Under the pieces are notes generated by a model that ran no database searches, had not been told where the DNA came from, and saw only the letters and a program-made list of their open reading frames with translations. Shown piece by piece: positions 1 to 9,731 of a stretch of DNA of 64,000 bases. Position numbers and translations under genes: made by a program. Position 1 is the stretch's first letter. Each line of letters opens with the position of its first letter. Origin of the DNA: Alkalimarinus coralli (lineage in GTDB: Bacteria; Pseudomonadota; Gammaproteobacteria; Pseudomonadales; Oleiphilaceae); NCBI RefSeq assembly GCF_023650515.1, contig NZ_CP096016.1, forward strand, positions 2,792,001-2,856,000. The letters are read 5' to 3'.

Positions 1-1
1 A

Positions 2-655
2 CACGCAATCTCCGAAGAAATTCCAATGGATGCGCCTGACTGGGAAAAACAAACCGAAGAGGGGGATATTGTTATTTTCACCCGCCCTCACCCAGGCTCA
101 AGCTTTAAGGCGTTTAAAGCAGTCACCGTGATTGATGCACCTCTTAGTAATGTCATGGCCGTAATGGCCAACCCCCTCTCATGTATGGAGTGGGTATTAG
201 GCTGCACCGTCGCCAACTCATTTGATGAAACAAGTTTTAATGATCGTTACGCATACTCGGTCAACGATATGCCCTGGCCATTCAAAGACCGGGACTATGT
301 GCTGCACATCAAAACAACCAGCGATCCGGCAAGCGGCAAAATTTTGATGCACATGAACGCAGCCAAAAACAAAAAAGAAATAAACGACGAGCTGGAGAGG
401 GTCGACGTTGCACAAACGGTTTATACATTTGAAGCACTCAAAGAAAACAAAACAAAAATGGTCTGGCTGCAGCACACAGAACCTGGTGGAGTCTTGCCCG
501 GCTGGCTGGTCAACTCCCTGATCGTTGATATCCCCGTCAAGTCACTTCAGCAGCTGGAAAAAGTTGCACAACAACCCAAGTATCAAGACGCGAATATTCT
601 GTTTGACCAGCAAGGCATAATTAACGGTGTTGACTCCAAATTAACACGCCAGTAG
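2..655 (+). CDS. START-domain lipid-binding protein (5' end missing)
   Basis: The reading frame is open to the left edge of the window (HAISEEIP precedes the first Met at 26), so the gene almost certainly starts upstream and is 5'-partial here. The 217 visible residues form a START/SRPBCC-type helix-grip domain: a WV.GC substrate-pocket region, DMPWPFKDRDYV (a hallmark of START proteins) and a C-terminal amphipathic helix after PGWLVNSLIVDIPVKSL. START domains bind hydrophobic ligands such as sterols, phospholipids or fatty acids. Bacterial members commonly carry a signal peptide, which here would lie outside the window. No neighbour suggests the ligand. Family call is solid; substrate is unknown. 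Confidence 0.85.
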   Translation, partial: HAISEEIPMDAPDWEKQTEEGDIVIFTRPHPGSSFKAFKAVTVIDAPLSNVMAVMANPLSCMEWVLGCTVANSFDETSFNDRYAYSVNDMPWPFKDRDYVLHIKTTSDPASGKILMHMNAAKNKKEINDELERVDVAQTVYTFEALKENKTKMVWLQHTEPGGVLPGWLVNSLIVDIPVKSLQQLEKVAQQPKYQDANILFDQQGIINGVDSKLTRQ

Positions 656-740
656 GTCACCTAAGGCTGTGTTGCCACTTCTAAAATACAGGTTGCGGGG
701 GTAAAATGCGTAAAACTGGAATAGTGAAAAGGAACCCGCA

Positions 741-1205
741 ATGACTCTTGTCGCGCGCGACATAATGACCCCCCATGTAAAATCCGTCCCTCAATCATGG
801 ACCATGCAAAAATTCGCTAAATTCTTGTCAGATAACGAGATTAGCGGAAGCCCCGTGATTGATGATGAGGGTGAAGTAATCGGCATTGCCACGCTTAAGG
901 ATATCGCAGATTTTCATTTGAATAACGTTTCAAGTGAACACGAAAAGAAGATGACCGACGAAGAGCTGAAAGAAGCTCGTCGCCTAAGGCAGTTTATTTT
1001 TGAAGAGATGATAAAAGTCCCCGTCGAGGTGCGCGACATCATGACGCCGATTGTATTCTCTGTGGAAGAAGATGCACCAATACCTGAAATCGCAGAAATA
1101 ATGATGGACGAACACCTGCACCGAATATTCGTTATTCATGCAGGTGAGGTCACCGGAATTATCACAACCTACGATCTGTTGAAAATAATCGCTGACGCTC
1201 AATAG
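741..1205 (+). CDS. Tandem CBS-domain protein
   Basis: The protein has 154 residues made of two CBS motifs, roughly residues 5-65 and 95-152. Each opens with the typical V.DIMTP element (ARDIMTPHV and VRDIMTPIV) and ends with G.V.GI.T..DL. A charged helix (about 66-92) separates them. CBS pairs (Bateman modules) bind adenine nucleotides such as AMP, ATP or SAM and act as energy or redox sensors. Nothing else is attached, so this is a stand-alone CBS protein. A good Shine-Dalgarno (aaaggaa) sits 8 bases before the ATG. Partner protein unknown. Confidence 0.9.
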   Translation: MTLVARDIMTPHVKSVPQSWTMQKFAKFLSDNEISGSPVIDDEGEVIGIATLKDIADFHLNNVSSEHEKKMTDEELKEARRLRQFIFEEMIKVPVEVRDIMTPIVFSVEEDAPIPEIAEIMMDEHLHRIFVIHAGEVTGIITTYDLLKIIADAQ

Positions 1206-1271
1206 CTAAATTCTGTACAATACGGGCCTTCACTTCATTGCAGCTAAATTGATACAGGACGCAACACCGCC

Positions 1272-1940
1272 GTGAGATGCTTGACCCAACGACTCAGAGC
1301 CATTGACGACAACGAAAAAGCGGCTAGGCGGCAATCTATTTTAGACGCAGCAAAAGCACTGTATCTTGCCAATACAAGCGGCTTACCTTCAGTCATCAGT
1401 ATTGCCCGCAAGGCAGGACTTGCCAAAGGAACCGTCTATCTCTACTTCAAAACCAAGGAAGAGATATTCCTGGCGATGCTATCAGAAGATTATGAAACAC
1501 TGATGGTCGAAGTGATTAAACTGCTTGATGCTCCTGCATCCCCTGACGAATTAGTAGAGCAACTACTGAGCACACTGATTAACTTTCTTGATAACAACCC
1601 TCTATTCATGCCATTAGCCAGCATGGCAAGTCCGGTACTTGAGCAGAATGTCGATATCGAAATCGTGGGCGAATTCAAGCTTATGTTGATAGACAAGATC
1701 GACTTGATTGATGAGCTATTTATCAAAGCCTTTCCACAATTTCCAAAAGGCCAATGCGGGAGCCTGCTACTTCATACCAACGCCCTTATTTTAGGGTTAT
1801 GGCAGATGCAAAACTGGCCGGAGAAACTAAAACCATTGCAACAGCAGTACCCGTTCAATACGGTAATACCTGACTTCAAGAAAGACCTGGCGCTATCGTT
1901 AAAAAACCTCTGGAAAGGCGCACTCAGTAACCAAGCGTAA
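1272..1940 (+). CDS. TetR/AcrR family transcriptional regulator
   Basis: The N-terminal helix-turn-helix spans about residues 16-62 (RRQSILDAAKALY, then ISIARKAGLAKGTVYLYFKTKEEIF), the classic TetR recognition pattern. The C-terminal 150 residues are the variable ligand/dimer domain. The frame opens at a GTG (1272); no in-frame ATG precedes the HTH, so GTG is the most likely start. TetR proteins are usually repressors released by small hydrophobic ligands. The gene is not next to an efflux pump, and the START-domain gene lies two genes upstream on the same strand, so its target cannot be read from context. Confidence 0.9.
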   Translation: MRCLTQRLRAIDDNEKAARRQSILDAAKALYLANTSGLPSVISIARKAGLAKGTVYLYFKTKEEIFLAMLSEDYETLMVEVIKLLDAPASPDELVEQLLSTLINFLDNNPLFMPLASMASPVLEQNVDIEIVGEFKLMLIDKIDLIDELFIKAFPQFPKGQCGSLLLHTNALILGLWQMQNWPEKLKPLQQQYPFNTVIPDFKKDLALSLKNLWKGALSNQA

Positions 1941-2106
1941 CCTGGGTTCATCACAAAACACTTCCCTACTTATATATTTTTTGTAATTATTGCCACTGCA
2001 TACTAATTTTAATAAAGGGACATACTCTTTTATTAGAAGCGACAGACGGTGCTCACATAACCCCACTAGCAAAATCCAGAGTTTTGCTCAAAGAGGTATT
2101 TATTGC

Positions 2107-3489
2107 ATGGCAGTAAGCAGAAATAAAAAGAAAGCATATGTACTCGATACTAACGTCCTCATTCACGACCCCAGCGCCATCCTAAACTTTGAAGAGCATC
2201 AAGTCATTATCCCGATGACCGTGCTTGAAGAGCTTGATAAATTAAAAGCAGTCAAACAATCTATCGCCGCAGATTGCAGGCAAGCCATTCGGATGATCGA
2301 CCAGCTGCTTGGCAATGCAACACCTAATCAGATTGAAAAAGGTGTTCCTATTAAGCGCTCTGAAAAATCTGAACCACTGGGTACCATTTCAATTTTGATG
2401 AACCCGATTGACGGAAAAGGCCCTCACCTTCCTGAACACCTTAACGACAACAAAATAATCAATAGTCTCGCTGACCTTCAATCACTCCACAAAAGCCGCG
2501 AAATTATCCTCGTCAGCAAAGATATCAATATGCGACTGAAAGCCCGTGGTTTTGGCGTCGAAGCACAAGACTACCATAACGACCAACTGGTTGATGATGT
2601 TGAACTGCTCCCTTCAGGCTATACCGAGTTTAAAAACTCATTCTGGGATAACATCGACAAAGTCGAAACCATCCAGCGTGAAGGCGTCACCGAGCATATT
2701 CTTAAACGCGAAGGCCCGCTTGAAGCACTTCATATCAATGAGTTTGTAATAGACGAACAGGGGTTTATTGGTAAAGTAACTGATCTGGATGATGAGAAAG
2801 TCGTGCTTGAAGATATGCATCACGACGACCTCATGCAACAGGAGGCCTGGGGGCTGATACCAAGAGACATCTATCAAGCCGTTGCCCTGCACTTATTGCT
2901 GTCGCCAGAGATTCACCTTGTTAACCTTACAGGCGCGGCCGGCTCTGGAAAAACCATACTGGCGCTGGCCGCTGCAATTGAAATGACCGTTGCGAGCAAA
3001 CTGTATAAACGTATTATTGCCACCCGCAGTGTGCAAGGACTGGATGAAGATATTGGTTTTTTACCTGGCACAGAGACCGAAAAAATGGAACCCTGGTTAG
3101 GTGCTATAACCGACAACCTGGAAGCGCTCCATCAGGATGATGAGAACACCCATGGCAGCGTTGAGTACATACTTGATAAAGTGCCACTGCAGTTTAAGTC
3201 ATTAAACTATATCCGGGGGCGCAGCTTTCAATACAGTTTGATACTTATTGATGAGTCCCAAAACCTGACACCACACCAGATAAAGACAATTATTACGCGA
3301 GCTGGCACAGGGAGTAAAGTCATCTGCCTTGGTAACCTTGCGCAGATCGATACCCCCTATTTAAGCCCCTTGAGTTCAGGGCTCACCTATATGACAGAAC
3401 GTTTTAAGCGTTTTAAACATGGTGGCCACATTCACCTCAAAGGCGTCCCAAGATCAATACTGGCGGAGTTTGCCGAAGCTAACCTTTAA
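2107..3489 (+). CDS. PIN-PhoH family ATPase (PhoH2-like)
   Basis: The protein has two parts. An N-terminal PIN nuclease domain (about residues 12-160) carries YVLDTNVLIHDP and the acidic residues typical of PIN. A C-terminal PhoH ATPase domain (about 240-455) has a Walker A GAAGSGKT and a Walker B ILIDESQN. Such PhoH2/YlaK-type proteins are described as RNA helicase-ribonucleases. The start at ATG 2107 is chosen because aaagaggt lies just upstream and the family begins near here; the frame is open back to 1990 but the extra 39 residues are unlike the family. It stands alone between a TetR gene and a convergent LysR gene. Confidence 0.93.
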   Translation: MAVSRNKKKAYVLDTNVLIHDPSAILNFEEHQVIIPMTVLEELDKLKAVKQSIAADCRQAIRMIDQLLGNATPNQIEKGVPIKRSEKSEPLGTISILMNPIDGKGPHLPEHLNDNKIINSLADLQSLHKSREIILVSKDINMRLKARGFGVEAQDYHNDQLVDDVELLPSGYTEFKNSFWDNIDKVETIQREGVTEHILKREGPLEALHINEFVIDEQGFIGKVTDLDDEKVVLEDMHHDDLMQQEAWGLIPRDIYQAVALHLLLSPEIHLVNLTGAAGSGKTILALAAAIEMTVASKLYKRIIATRSVQGLDEDIGFLPGTETEKMEPWLGAITDNLEALHQDDENTHGSVEYILDKVPLQFKSLNYIRGRSFQYSLILIDESQNLTPHQIKTIITRAGTGSKVICLGNLAQIDTPYLSPLSSGLTYMTERFKRFKHGGHIHLKGVPRSILAEFAEANL

Positions 3490-3568
3490 ACACTCAGCTG
3501 CAAGTTCGACGAACGCGCTTGCAGCCACCTTTCTCTCTTCAGTTACCCCATTCTGCTCCCCAGGCTTT

Positions 3569-4414
3569 TTATATGAACCATCGAGCATCTTCGTTGGCTA
3601 ACAACCGAAGCCCGGTTAACGCCTTCTTCAAACTCCCCGTCATCTCTCCTTGGCGATAGACCAAGTAGACCGGATGAGTAAATTCGGGGGCATCAGGTAC
3701 CCGCTCCAAAATTCCGCGTTCGATATATTGCTTAACTACCCGAGTGCGAAAGTAGCCATTCCCTCCCTTTTGCAACATAACCTGAAGCGCCAAAGGCCCC
3801 AAACTAAATGAATAGGTGGTCTGCCTGGGCTGAGGTAAGGCCGCATCAAATTGTGAGCGGAATGCAGGCCCCCAATCGACAAATAGATCAGGCATTGGAT
3901 TCTCAATAGAGCGAACATGAATTAGCTTCTCTTCCATCAACTGCTCGACGACAAACCCGGAATAGTAGTTTGGCTGATGGACAATAATGGCATCAAGACT
4001 ATTGTTACTGAGCTTTTCTATCAGGTTTTCAGGGTCTGCTACTTCGGTATGCAGTGCAATATTCGTGACATGACTCTGTATCCATAATACCCAGTTGACC
4101 ACAACAGGCGTCCACAAACTGGTTTCACCTCCGATACACAGTCGAGTATCGACCCCTGAGGGGAGTTTCATCTCTAGCTGGGCTCTATCCCAAACCTGAA
4201 CCAGAGAGGTTGCATATCCTACAAATCGCTCACCATCTGGCGTCAATTTCGCACCGGAACGATTACGAATAAACAATTTACAACCGAGTTTTGACTCAAG
4301 ACTGCTTATTCTCGCTGTAACCGCCGTTTGCGTAACATGTAGCCGCTCAGCCGCCTCAAGAAAACTCCCCGCACTCATTATTTCAAGAAAGGTTCGCGCC
4401 AGTTCAACATCCAT
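3569..4414 (-). CDS. LysR family transcriptional regulator
   Basis: The 281-residue protein has an N-terminal winged HTH (ELARTFLEIMSAGSFLEAAE, then LHVTQTAVTARISSLE and LGCKLFIRN) and a C-terminal periplasmic-binding-like effector domain. ATG 4414 is preferred over an upstream GTG at 4423 because family members begin MDVELARTFLE. It is divergent from the HPP-family gene, with a 190-bp AT-rich intergenic region, the usual arrangement for a LysR regulator and its target. The inducer is not evident from the sequence. Confidence 0.92.
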   Translation of the reverse strand: MDVELARTFLEIMSAGSFLEAAERLHVTQTAVTARISSLESKLGCKLFIRNRSGAKLTPDGERFVGYATSLVQVWDRAQLEMKLPSGVDTRLCIGGETSLWTPVVVNWVLWIQSHVTNIALHTEVADPENLIEKLSNNSLDAIIVHQPNYYSGFVVEQLMEEKLIHVRSIENPMPDLFVDWGPAFRSQFDAALPQPRQTTYSFSLGPLALQVMLQKGGNGYFRTRVVKQYIERGILERVPDAPEFTHPVYLVYRQGEMTGSLKKALTGLRLLANEDARWFI

Positions 4415-4603
4415 AACGTTCACTACTCGTTAATATCAATATTATTGCATTATTAAGCTAAATATATTCATTATACAACGATTAATATCAGCTATAGACT
4501 CCAAGCTTGTCACTAAAGCGCATTAATTTGGTGCATGCACCAGCGAGCAGCATCATCAGTGCCACCCTATTCATTGAGTGTCGGGCCAGGTATCCACATC
4601 AGC

Positions 4604-5584
4604 ATGTATAAGTATTGGTTAAGAGAGATCTCATTGGCGCTAGGGATTGAGCAAAACACCACCTCTCATCAGGAAAAATTGCTCTCATCTTTAGGCGGAT
4701 TATTGGGCATTGCCGTTGTTTATAGCTTGTCAATCAGCACAGACAACAGCATCTCTTCGGTCTTTATTGTCGCCTCAATGGGAGCCTCTGCCGTGCTTAT
4801 GTTTGCAGTACCTCATGGCGCTTTGTCACAACCATGGCCAGTTGTGGGAGGGCACACACTGTCTGCTGCCATTGGTGTGTTCTGCTTCCAGTCTTTTAGT
4901 CATACCGCGGTAGCAAGTGCCTGTGCTGTAAGTCTGGCGATTCTGGCCATGTATTACCTCAGGTGTCTTCATCCGCCCGGTGGGGCAACCGCCCTATTGG
5001 CCGTCATTGGGGGCGAGCCTATACACAGCATGGGATACAGTTTTGTAGTCACCCCTATTTTGACCAACGTAATGCTGCTTGTATTAGCGGCAGTCGTGTT
5101 TAATAGCCTGTTTAAATGGCGAAGTTATCCTGCTCACGGCCTCAGTAAATCGCAACGCCTGAAAGCGCATAAGCGCTCCCGCAGAACCCATGGGCTAACA
5201 CAAGAGGACTTTGTTACAGCACTGCAACAACTGGACTCGTTCATTGATGTGACTGCAGAAGACCTGAGTGAAATATTTGAACAAGCAATGCAGCATACTC
5301 GCAGGGCAGATACCACTACCACACCCGACTCAATAGTCGAAGGCCATCACTATAGTAACGGGCAGCTCGGAATTAACTGGTCGGTTCGCCTGGTCACGGG
5401 AGTATCAAGACGGCGCATCTACTACAAGGTAGTCGGAGGCCAAGACTGTGGCAAAAGCTCAAACTGCTCACGCAACGAGTTTTCTATCTGGGCACGATAT
5501 AGAGTCATCCCGCACAACCAGCACTGGGTACGGGACGTATTTGACCAACCTAAGGGGGGCGCTACACCATGCAAGACCTTGTAA
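4604..5584 (+). CDS. HPP-family integral membrane protein
   Basis: About residues 20-175 contain four or five transmembrane segments and the family signature CLHPPGGATAL after a conserved SMGASAVL segment. HPP proteins of cyanobacteria and plastids have been linked to nitrite uptake, so ion transport is a reasonable inference but unproven here. The C-terminal 130 residues are soluble and do not look like the CBS pair found in many HPP proteins; they include an E/D-rich helix and a basic WSVRLVTGVSRRRIYYKVVGG stretch. The frame starts at ATG 4535, but ATG 4604 removes a poorly conserved leader. The last 16 bases overlap the next gene, implying translational coupling. Confidence 0.82.
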   Translation: MYKYWLREISLALGIEQNTTSHQEKLLSSLGGLLGIAVVYSLSISTDNSISSVFIVASMGASAVLMFAVPHGALSQPWPVVGGHTLSAAIGVFCFQSFSHTAVASACAVSLAILAMYYLRCLHPPGGATALLAVIGGEPIHSMGYSFVVTPILTNVMLLVLAAVVFNSLFKWRSYPAHGLSKSQRLKAHKRSRRTHGLTQEDFVTALQQLDSFIDVTAEDLSEIFEQAMQHTRRADTTTTPDSIVEGHHYSNGQLGINWSVRLVTGVSRRRIYYKVVGGQDCGKSSNCSRNEFSIWARYRVIPHNQHWVRDVFDQPKGGATPCKTL

Positions 5585-6345
5585 ACCCTTTTGATACAAC
5601 CATGTCATTAAAGATAAATTGCGCCAATACCAAGCAATTAGTTACTTGGCCAGATGGATTGCCAAACCAGCTAAAACAGAGCCTCAACGAAAATGGTACC
5701 TGTAGAGTGTTTCAAAAAGGCGACCCTGTATCTGAACTCATGCACAGCTCGGGTTCAATTTGTGTCGTTGTAAGTGGTGCCGTGAAAGCTCAAGTCTGCG
5801 ATGCTGATGGAACGGTAACCGTTCTTGGTTTTTATCTTCAGGGCGACCTGCTGGGGTTTGATAGTTCAGCAATGGGCGATATGCCTTATGAAGCCATAGC
5901 ACTTTGCACCACTCGCTTGTTCATACTCCCGATGGATAAGTACTGGCAACTATCAGAACAGCCTTTGGTATTGGCAAAATACCATACGGCCTTAATGGGA
6001 CGGGCACTGCGTGAAGCTAACCGCCGAACAGCACTGATTGGCAATTTTGACTCAGACCAGAAGCTGGCTTATTTCCTGCTCAATATTGCAGCACGAATGC
6101 ACCATCAAAATTACGCCAGATATCATTTTAATTTACCGATGTCTCGCGTAGAAATGAGCCAGTACCTGTTCGTCACAGCAGAGACAATTAGCCGAACATT
6201 AACCCGCTTTCAATCTTGTGGTTATTTAACGGTCAAGCGAACTGAAATCCATATCATCGAACCCCAGTCGCTCCTGGCTTTGTTATATAAACAGCCTGCC
6301 CCATCTTACATGATGACAGATCACCTGCAATCCAAAGCCCTTTAG
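5569..6345 (+). CDS. Crp/Fnr family transcriptional regulator (no Fe-S cysteines)
   Basis: The 258-residue protein has a cyclic-nucleotide-binding-type beta-barrel (about 35-145, with FQKGDPVSELMHSSGSICVVVSGAVKA and GFYLQGDLLGFDS) followed by a dimer helix and a winged HTH with the Crp/Fnr recognition helix FVTAETISRTLTRFQSCGYL. It lacks the N-terminal CxxC cluster that Fnr uses for an iron-sulfur centre, unlike the second Crp/Fnr protein of this window at 62401. It overlaps the HPP gene by 16 bases, so the two are probably one operon and the regulator may respond to whatever HPP transports. Confidence 0.9.
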   Translation: MQDLVNPFDTTMSLKINCANTKQLVTWPDGLPNQLKQSLNENGTCRVFQKGDPVSELMHSSGSICVVVSGAVKAQVCDADGTVTVLGFYLQGDLLGFDSSAMGDMPYEAIALCTTRLFILPMDKYWQLSEQPLVLAKYHTALMGRALREANRRTALIGNFDSDQKLAYFLLNIAARMHHQNYARYHFNLPMSRVEMSQYLFVTAETISRTLTRFQSCGYLTVKRTEIHIIEPQSLLALLYKQPAPSYMMTDHLQSKAL

Positions 6346-6963
6346 CCCTAAGCCAATATCACGGCAAGCCATCACCTCAACACGCCGTAATAACAAAAAC
6401 TGTCGCGAGGCAGGCCTTTGGCGAGAGGTACTGCGTCATAGTCACGGTGTGAGTTGCATCATAACTCTGGAAAGTCTCAATTCTTAATGTTCTCACTGAA
6501 GACCAGCGATGCCGTCTTCAACTTGAGCTTCAACACACCTTATTTACACCCTAGCTGGCCGAAAAAAGACCCAAAAACACTCTAATTTGAAAAAAACAAA
6601 CCAAATATGTTCGTTATTAAACATACGGCACCCATTATCGAATTATGGCACAGAAGAACCACTTAACTATTGGTACATATGTACCCTGAGAATGGCTATC
6701 ACGACTTTTTTAGTTGTCAGCTCAGCCAATATCGCCCCTTTAAAATTCCATTATCGTTCACCCCATAACAACTAAAAAAGATACAACCTCATAATAAGAA
6801 TAACAAAATTCTATTCCACATCTGATGGATAGAAACATTGAAAAAGCCGACGCAAAGGTAAGACCGTTTTAAGTAGTGATTATTTAGGTTACAGCTGTAA
6901 CTTTAATTTCAAACTCGGAATGGTCGGACAAGATAGTCAATATGGATATTGGAGGCATAAGCA
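6346..6963. other. 618-bp intergenic region
   Basis: No convincing gene is seen. A 62-codon open frame at 6587-6775 has no ribosome binding site and no recognisable features. The end of the region carries ggaggc 8 bases before the ATG at 6964, so the promoter for the following three-gene cluster should lie here, but no clear -35/-10 pair stands out. Confidence 0.5.
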
Positions 6964-8094
6964 ATGACCCCATACGCAGGAAAAAATCAGCGTGTATTCG
7001 CCTGCATAGCATTTACCCTGATCAGTACCGCCAGTCAAGCTGAACTAAAGCCATTGGAAGAAAATGACCTTCGCTCAATTACAGGTCAGTCTGCAATACA
7101 ATATTCAGCCACCGACATCAGTTACGACCTCGATCACCTGGTAGGTGTTGAGTTTAGCAAGAAAGAAGGCATTGGCTTTAATCGTACAGAAAAACGCTCA
7201 GTCTCTGAACATGTCGATGCGACCGTTCACCGCCTGCAAATAAACGGTGACGGAGAGTTTCATGCATTTGCGGAAGAACTAACCCTCGGCGACTACGGCG
7301 GCACGAACAACTCAATTTACAAAGACGACAATGGCCAGGGAGTACCCGATATCGCACTACGCAATTTTGGCTTTGGGGAGTCGGCTGAGAAACCTTTCTA
7401 TATTGAAGATCCCTATATTGAAATACAGCAGCAACACCACGCCGATGGTAGCAAATCATTTAGAGGGTTCCGTATTGGCTTTGGTAAAGCGGAAGGACAC
7501 ACGCCTGTTTCAATTGACTCCATTTCAGGTTACATCCCGACATTAAGTGTGCTGGCAGAAACCGGCGGCCTGATAAGAGCCCAGGTATATGGCAGTGGAA
7601 CAAAAGACAGCTTTGGCAATATTATCGGAGATACGCCAGACGGAACCGGTAACTATGCACAAACACCCGCCCCCGGTGTGCGCCAATGTAACGGCATCTG
7701 GTGCGCTAACACCCCGAATAACGTTCAACTAACAGGCAATACGGCCCTAGGGCAAAGCAAGGGCGGTAAAGAGATAAACCTTGAACACATAGAAAGCCTG
7801 GACTTTCATAATGTTGAAAACTTTTACATATCACTCACTCAGGGTGGAGGTAATTCATTCGTCAATAGTGATGGATCGGTAAACGGAGCTAAGTGGTCAC
7901 AGCATTTGAGTGGCATTATTCCTTCGAACAGACCTGACCTTCCGGGTTGGAATCTGGCGATCCCTTTCAATGATCCTCAAAATACAACGGCAGGTTATGT
8001 AGAAGCCCATACAGATATTGCAGCCTCTCTTAGCCAGATACTATTTGCCACTGGGGACAATAATCCACGCCAACAATACCAGCCTATATTTTAA
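6964..8094 (+). CDS. Secreted DUF6160-like protein, paralogue 1
   Basis: A Sec signal peptide (cleavage about ASQA|ELKP, residue 26) is followed at once by PLEENDLRSITGQSA, a motif shared with the next two genes (consensus ELxxVxGQ). The rest (376 residues in total) is rich in Gly, Asn, Asp and short beta-like stretches, with no catalytic signature. The N-terminal pattern resembles DUF6160 proteins of Pseudomonas and the FilA proteins of the Acinetobacter putative fil pilus system, but this is recalled family knowledge, not a search result. The ribosome binding site is strong (ggaggc). Likely periplasmic or exported; function unknown. Confidence 0.75.
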   Translation: MTPYAGKNQRVFACIAFTLISTASQAELKPLEENDLRSITGQSAIQYSATDISYDLDHLVGVEFSKKEGIGFNRTEKRSVSEHVDATVHRLQINGDGEFHAFAEELTLGDYGGTNNSIYKDDNGQGVPDIALRNFGFGESAEKPFYIEDPYIEIQQQHHADGSKSFRGFRIGFGKAEGHTPVSIDSISGYIPTLSVLAETGGLIRAQVYGSGTKDSFGNIIGDTPDGTGNYAQTPAPGVRQCNGIWCANTPNNVQLTGNTALGQSKGGKEINLEHIESLDFHNVENFYISLTQGGGNSFVNSDGSVNGAKWSQHLSGIIPSNRPDLPGWNLAIPFNDPQNTTAGYVEAHTDIAASLSQILFATGDNNPRQQYQPIF

Positions 8095-8117
8095 GTCGGC
8101 ATAAGAGGTTGTAGACG

Positions 8118-9140
8118 ATGAAATCATCAATAACTAAAACACTCATTATGCTCGCAGGCACTATTCCGTGGCTGCCTGCAAATGCACTGGAAGCGCTATC
8201 AGATGAGCAGTTAAGCAGTGTGAATGGCCAGGGAAAGTTCAACTTCGCCTTTGAGAATATAAAGTTTAACGGCGAAGCGATAGACGGAGTGGCAGAAGCG
8301 GGCAGCTTCAACACGGTTGCAGCCGATGGCTCCAGCCTTAACCGAAAGAACTTCCAGTTTTCAGCAGACAGCATCGGCACCCGCTCATCGCCACTGAGCA
8401 CTAGCACCGTGCGCCTGGATCCATCTGTTAACAGCATTTCTGACGGAGATGTCACAAAGAACGGCACTTCGCTTGCCGAGCAGGACTTTTTAAGAATAGA
8501 CCTGCCTGATCGTTCTGGCTGGAACAATGTTGACCTGCAATATGATGCCGTTTATGGAAATACGCCAGACCCAGACCCTGGCAATCCAAATATTGCCGCT
8601 GGCGGCACACCTTCAGATCACCTGAATTTTGGCCGAGTCACCATTGATAACATTGCCATCACCGGCAGTCTGGATATCAGTGGTATTCCTCAAGGCTATA
8701 AGATTGAAAGTGTGTTGCTGGATGATGGCAGTCGAGGGGCCAGCTCGCGCGAAGGTTTCTTGCTTAACGTTAACATCGATGAACTCTCTATCGATCAGTG
8801 GTTATTTGAAACGGAGCAACCCGATGGGGTATTTGATGCAGATAGAGATATGGTTCTTAAGGATTTCAGCCTTACAAACCTGCACTTGAAGTCCGCAACA
8901 ATTGAGACAACATCAAAAGGTTATCGTATCGCCTATTCCGACCCGCAACCCTTTACTAAAGCGTCCGGTTTAATCATTAAGTCTGGTGGCGGCTTTCCTG
9001 ACGTTGAACACGCCGCTTATGATGCCAGCCGTCCCAAAGCCAATATAACGCTAACAACCCAAATGCCGCACGGCCAAATGAGCGAATCCCGAATACATGG
9101 GGTTACGCTGGATCATTTGGTATTCAACGTACGGAATTAA
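8118..9140 (+). CDS. Secreted DUF6160-like protein, paralogue 2
   Basis: This 340-residue protein has a Sec signal peptide ending about PANA (residue 23), then EALSDEQLSSVNGQGK, the same ELxxVxGQ element as its neighbours. The body is beta-rich and Asp/Ser/Gly-rich, with repeated short I.N.A..G.L.I segments (for example VTIDNIAITGSLDI). It starts 23 bases after gene 1 stops, with an agagg ribosome binding site, so it belongs to the same operon. The C-terminal part ends in alternating hydrophobic residues (LDHLVFNVRN), as in many outer-surface beta proteins. No function can be assigned. Confidence 0.72.
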   Translation: MKSSITKTLIMLAGTIPWLPANALEALSDEQLSSVNGQGKFNFAFENIKFNGEAIDGVAEAGSFNTVAADGSSLNRKNFQFSADSIGTRSSPLSTSTVRLDPSVNSISDGDVTKNGTSLAEQDFLRIDLPDRSGWNNVDLQYDAVYGNTPDPDPGNPNIAAGGTPSDHLNFGRVTIDNIAITGSLDISGIPQGYKIESVLLDDGSRGASSREGFLLNVNIDELSIDQWLFETEQPDGVFDADRDMVLKDFSLTNLHLKSATIETTSKGYRIAYSDPQPFTKASGLIIKSGGGFPDVEHAAYDASRPKANITLTTQMPHGQMSESRIHGVTLDHLVFNVRN

Positions 9141-9173
9141 AGAGTCATCGGGCTAAACGGTTTAAAGGAAAAT

Positions 9174-9704
9174 ATGATGAAGATAAAACGCTTACTATAC
9201 GCCGTCAGCGGCCTTGCCATAGGCAGTATTTCGCTAATATCCAATGCAGAAATGGTTGGGTTAGAGGAAAACGAGCTTTCAAAGGTGTCGGGGCAGTCGG
9301 GACTATCTATTGAAATTCCCCACCTTAGAGTCAATGCCCATGGCAGTGGCAGTATTGATAACCCCAACACCCCCGCCGATGAAAGTGACGGTCGACGAAC
9401 CAAAGGTTATAAGCTTGACTATGTTACTCGTGATCATAATGGAGGTAATGAGGCGCACTACTTCGTTGATGAAGTCTCTTTGGCCGTTGATATTACCGGC
9501 GCAATCACACTGGATATTGAAGGAGACGGCACACTGGTGATAGGTCTCCCTGAGCGTATCAATTACGTAGGCGACGGCTACAGTGCAAAAGGCATTTATC
9601 TGAACGACACAGGCAATACTGCCAGCGGCGGGCACATGCTGAACGAAATTAGCATCCAGGGAAATTATAATACTGGCGGAACCATCTCAATATGGGGTGA
9701 ATAA
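9174..9704 (+). CDS. Secreted DUF6160-like protein, paralogue 3
   Basis: This is the shortest of the three (176 residues): signal peptide to about ISNA (residue 25), then LEENELSKVSGQSGLSIEI, the best match to the shared motif and the closest to typical DUF6160 openings. The remaining region is beta-rich. It starts 33 bases after gene 2 with an aaagga site and is convergent with moeB. Three different-length paralogues in a row suggest co-expressed subunits of one extracytoplasmic structure; that is inference. Confidence 0.75.
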   Translation: MMKIKRLLYAVSGLAIGSISLISNAEMVGLEENELSKVSGQSGLSIEIPHLRVNAHGSGSIDNPNTPADESDGRRTKGYKLDYVTRDHNGGNEAHYFVDEVSLAVDITGAITLDIEGDGTLVIGLPERINYVGDGYSAKGIYLNDTGNTASGGHMLNEISIQGNYNTGGTISIWGE

Positions 9705-9731
9705 TGCTGCCTGAGCGCGGGCTCAGCGAGA

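Noticed and set aside
6587-6775. 62-codon open frame before the secreted-protein cluster
   Set aside because: No ribosome binding site, AT-rich random-looking composition, no recognisable feature.
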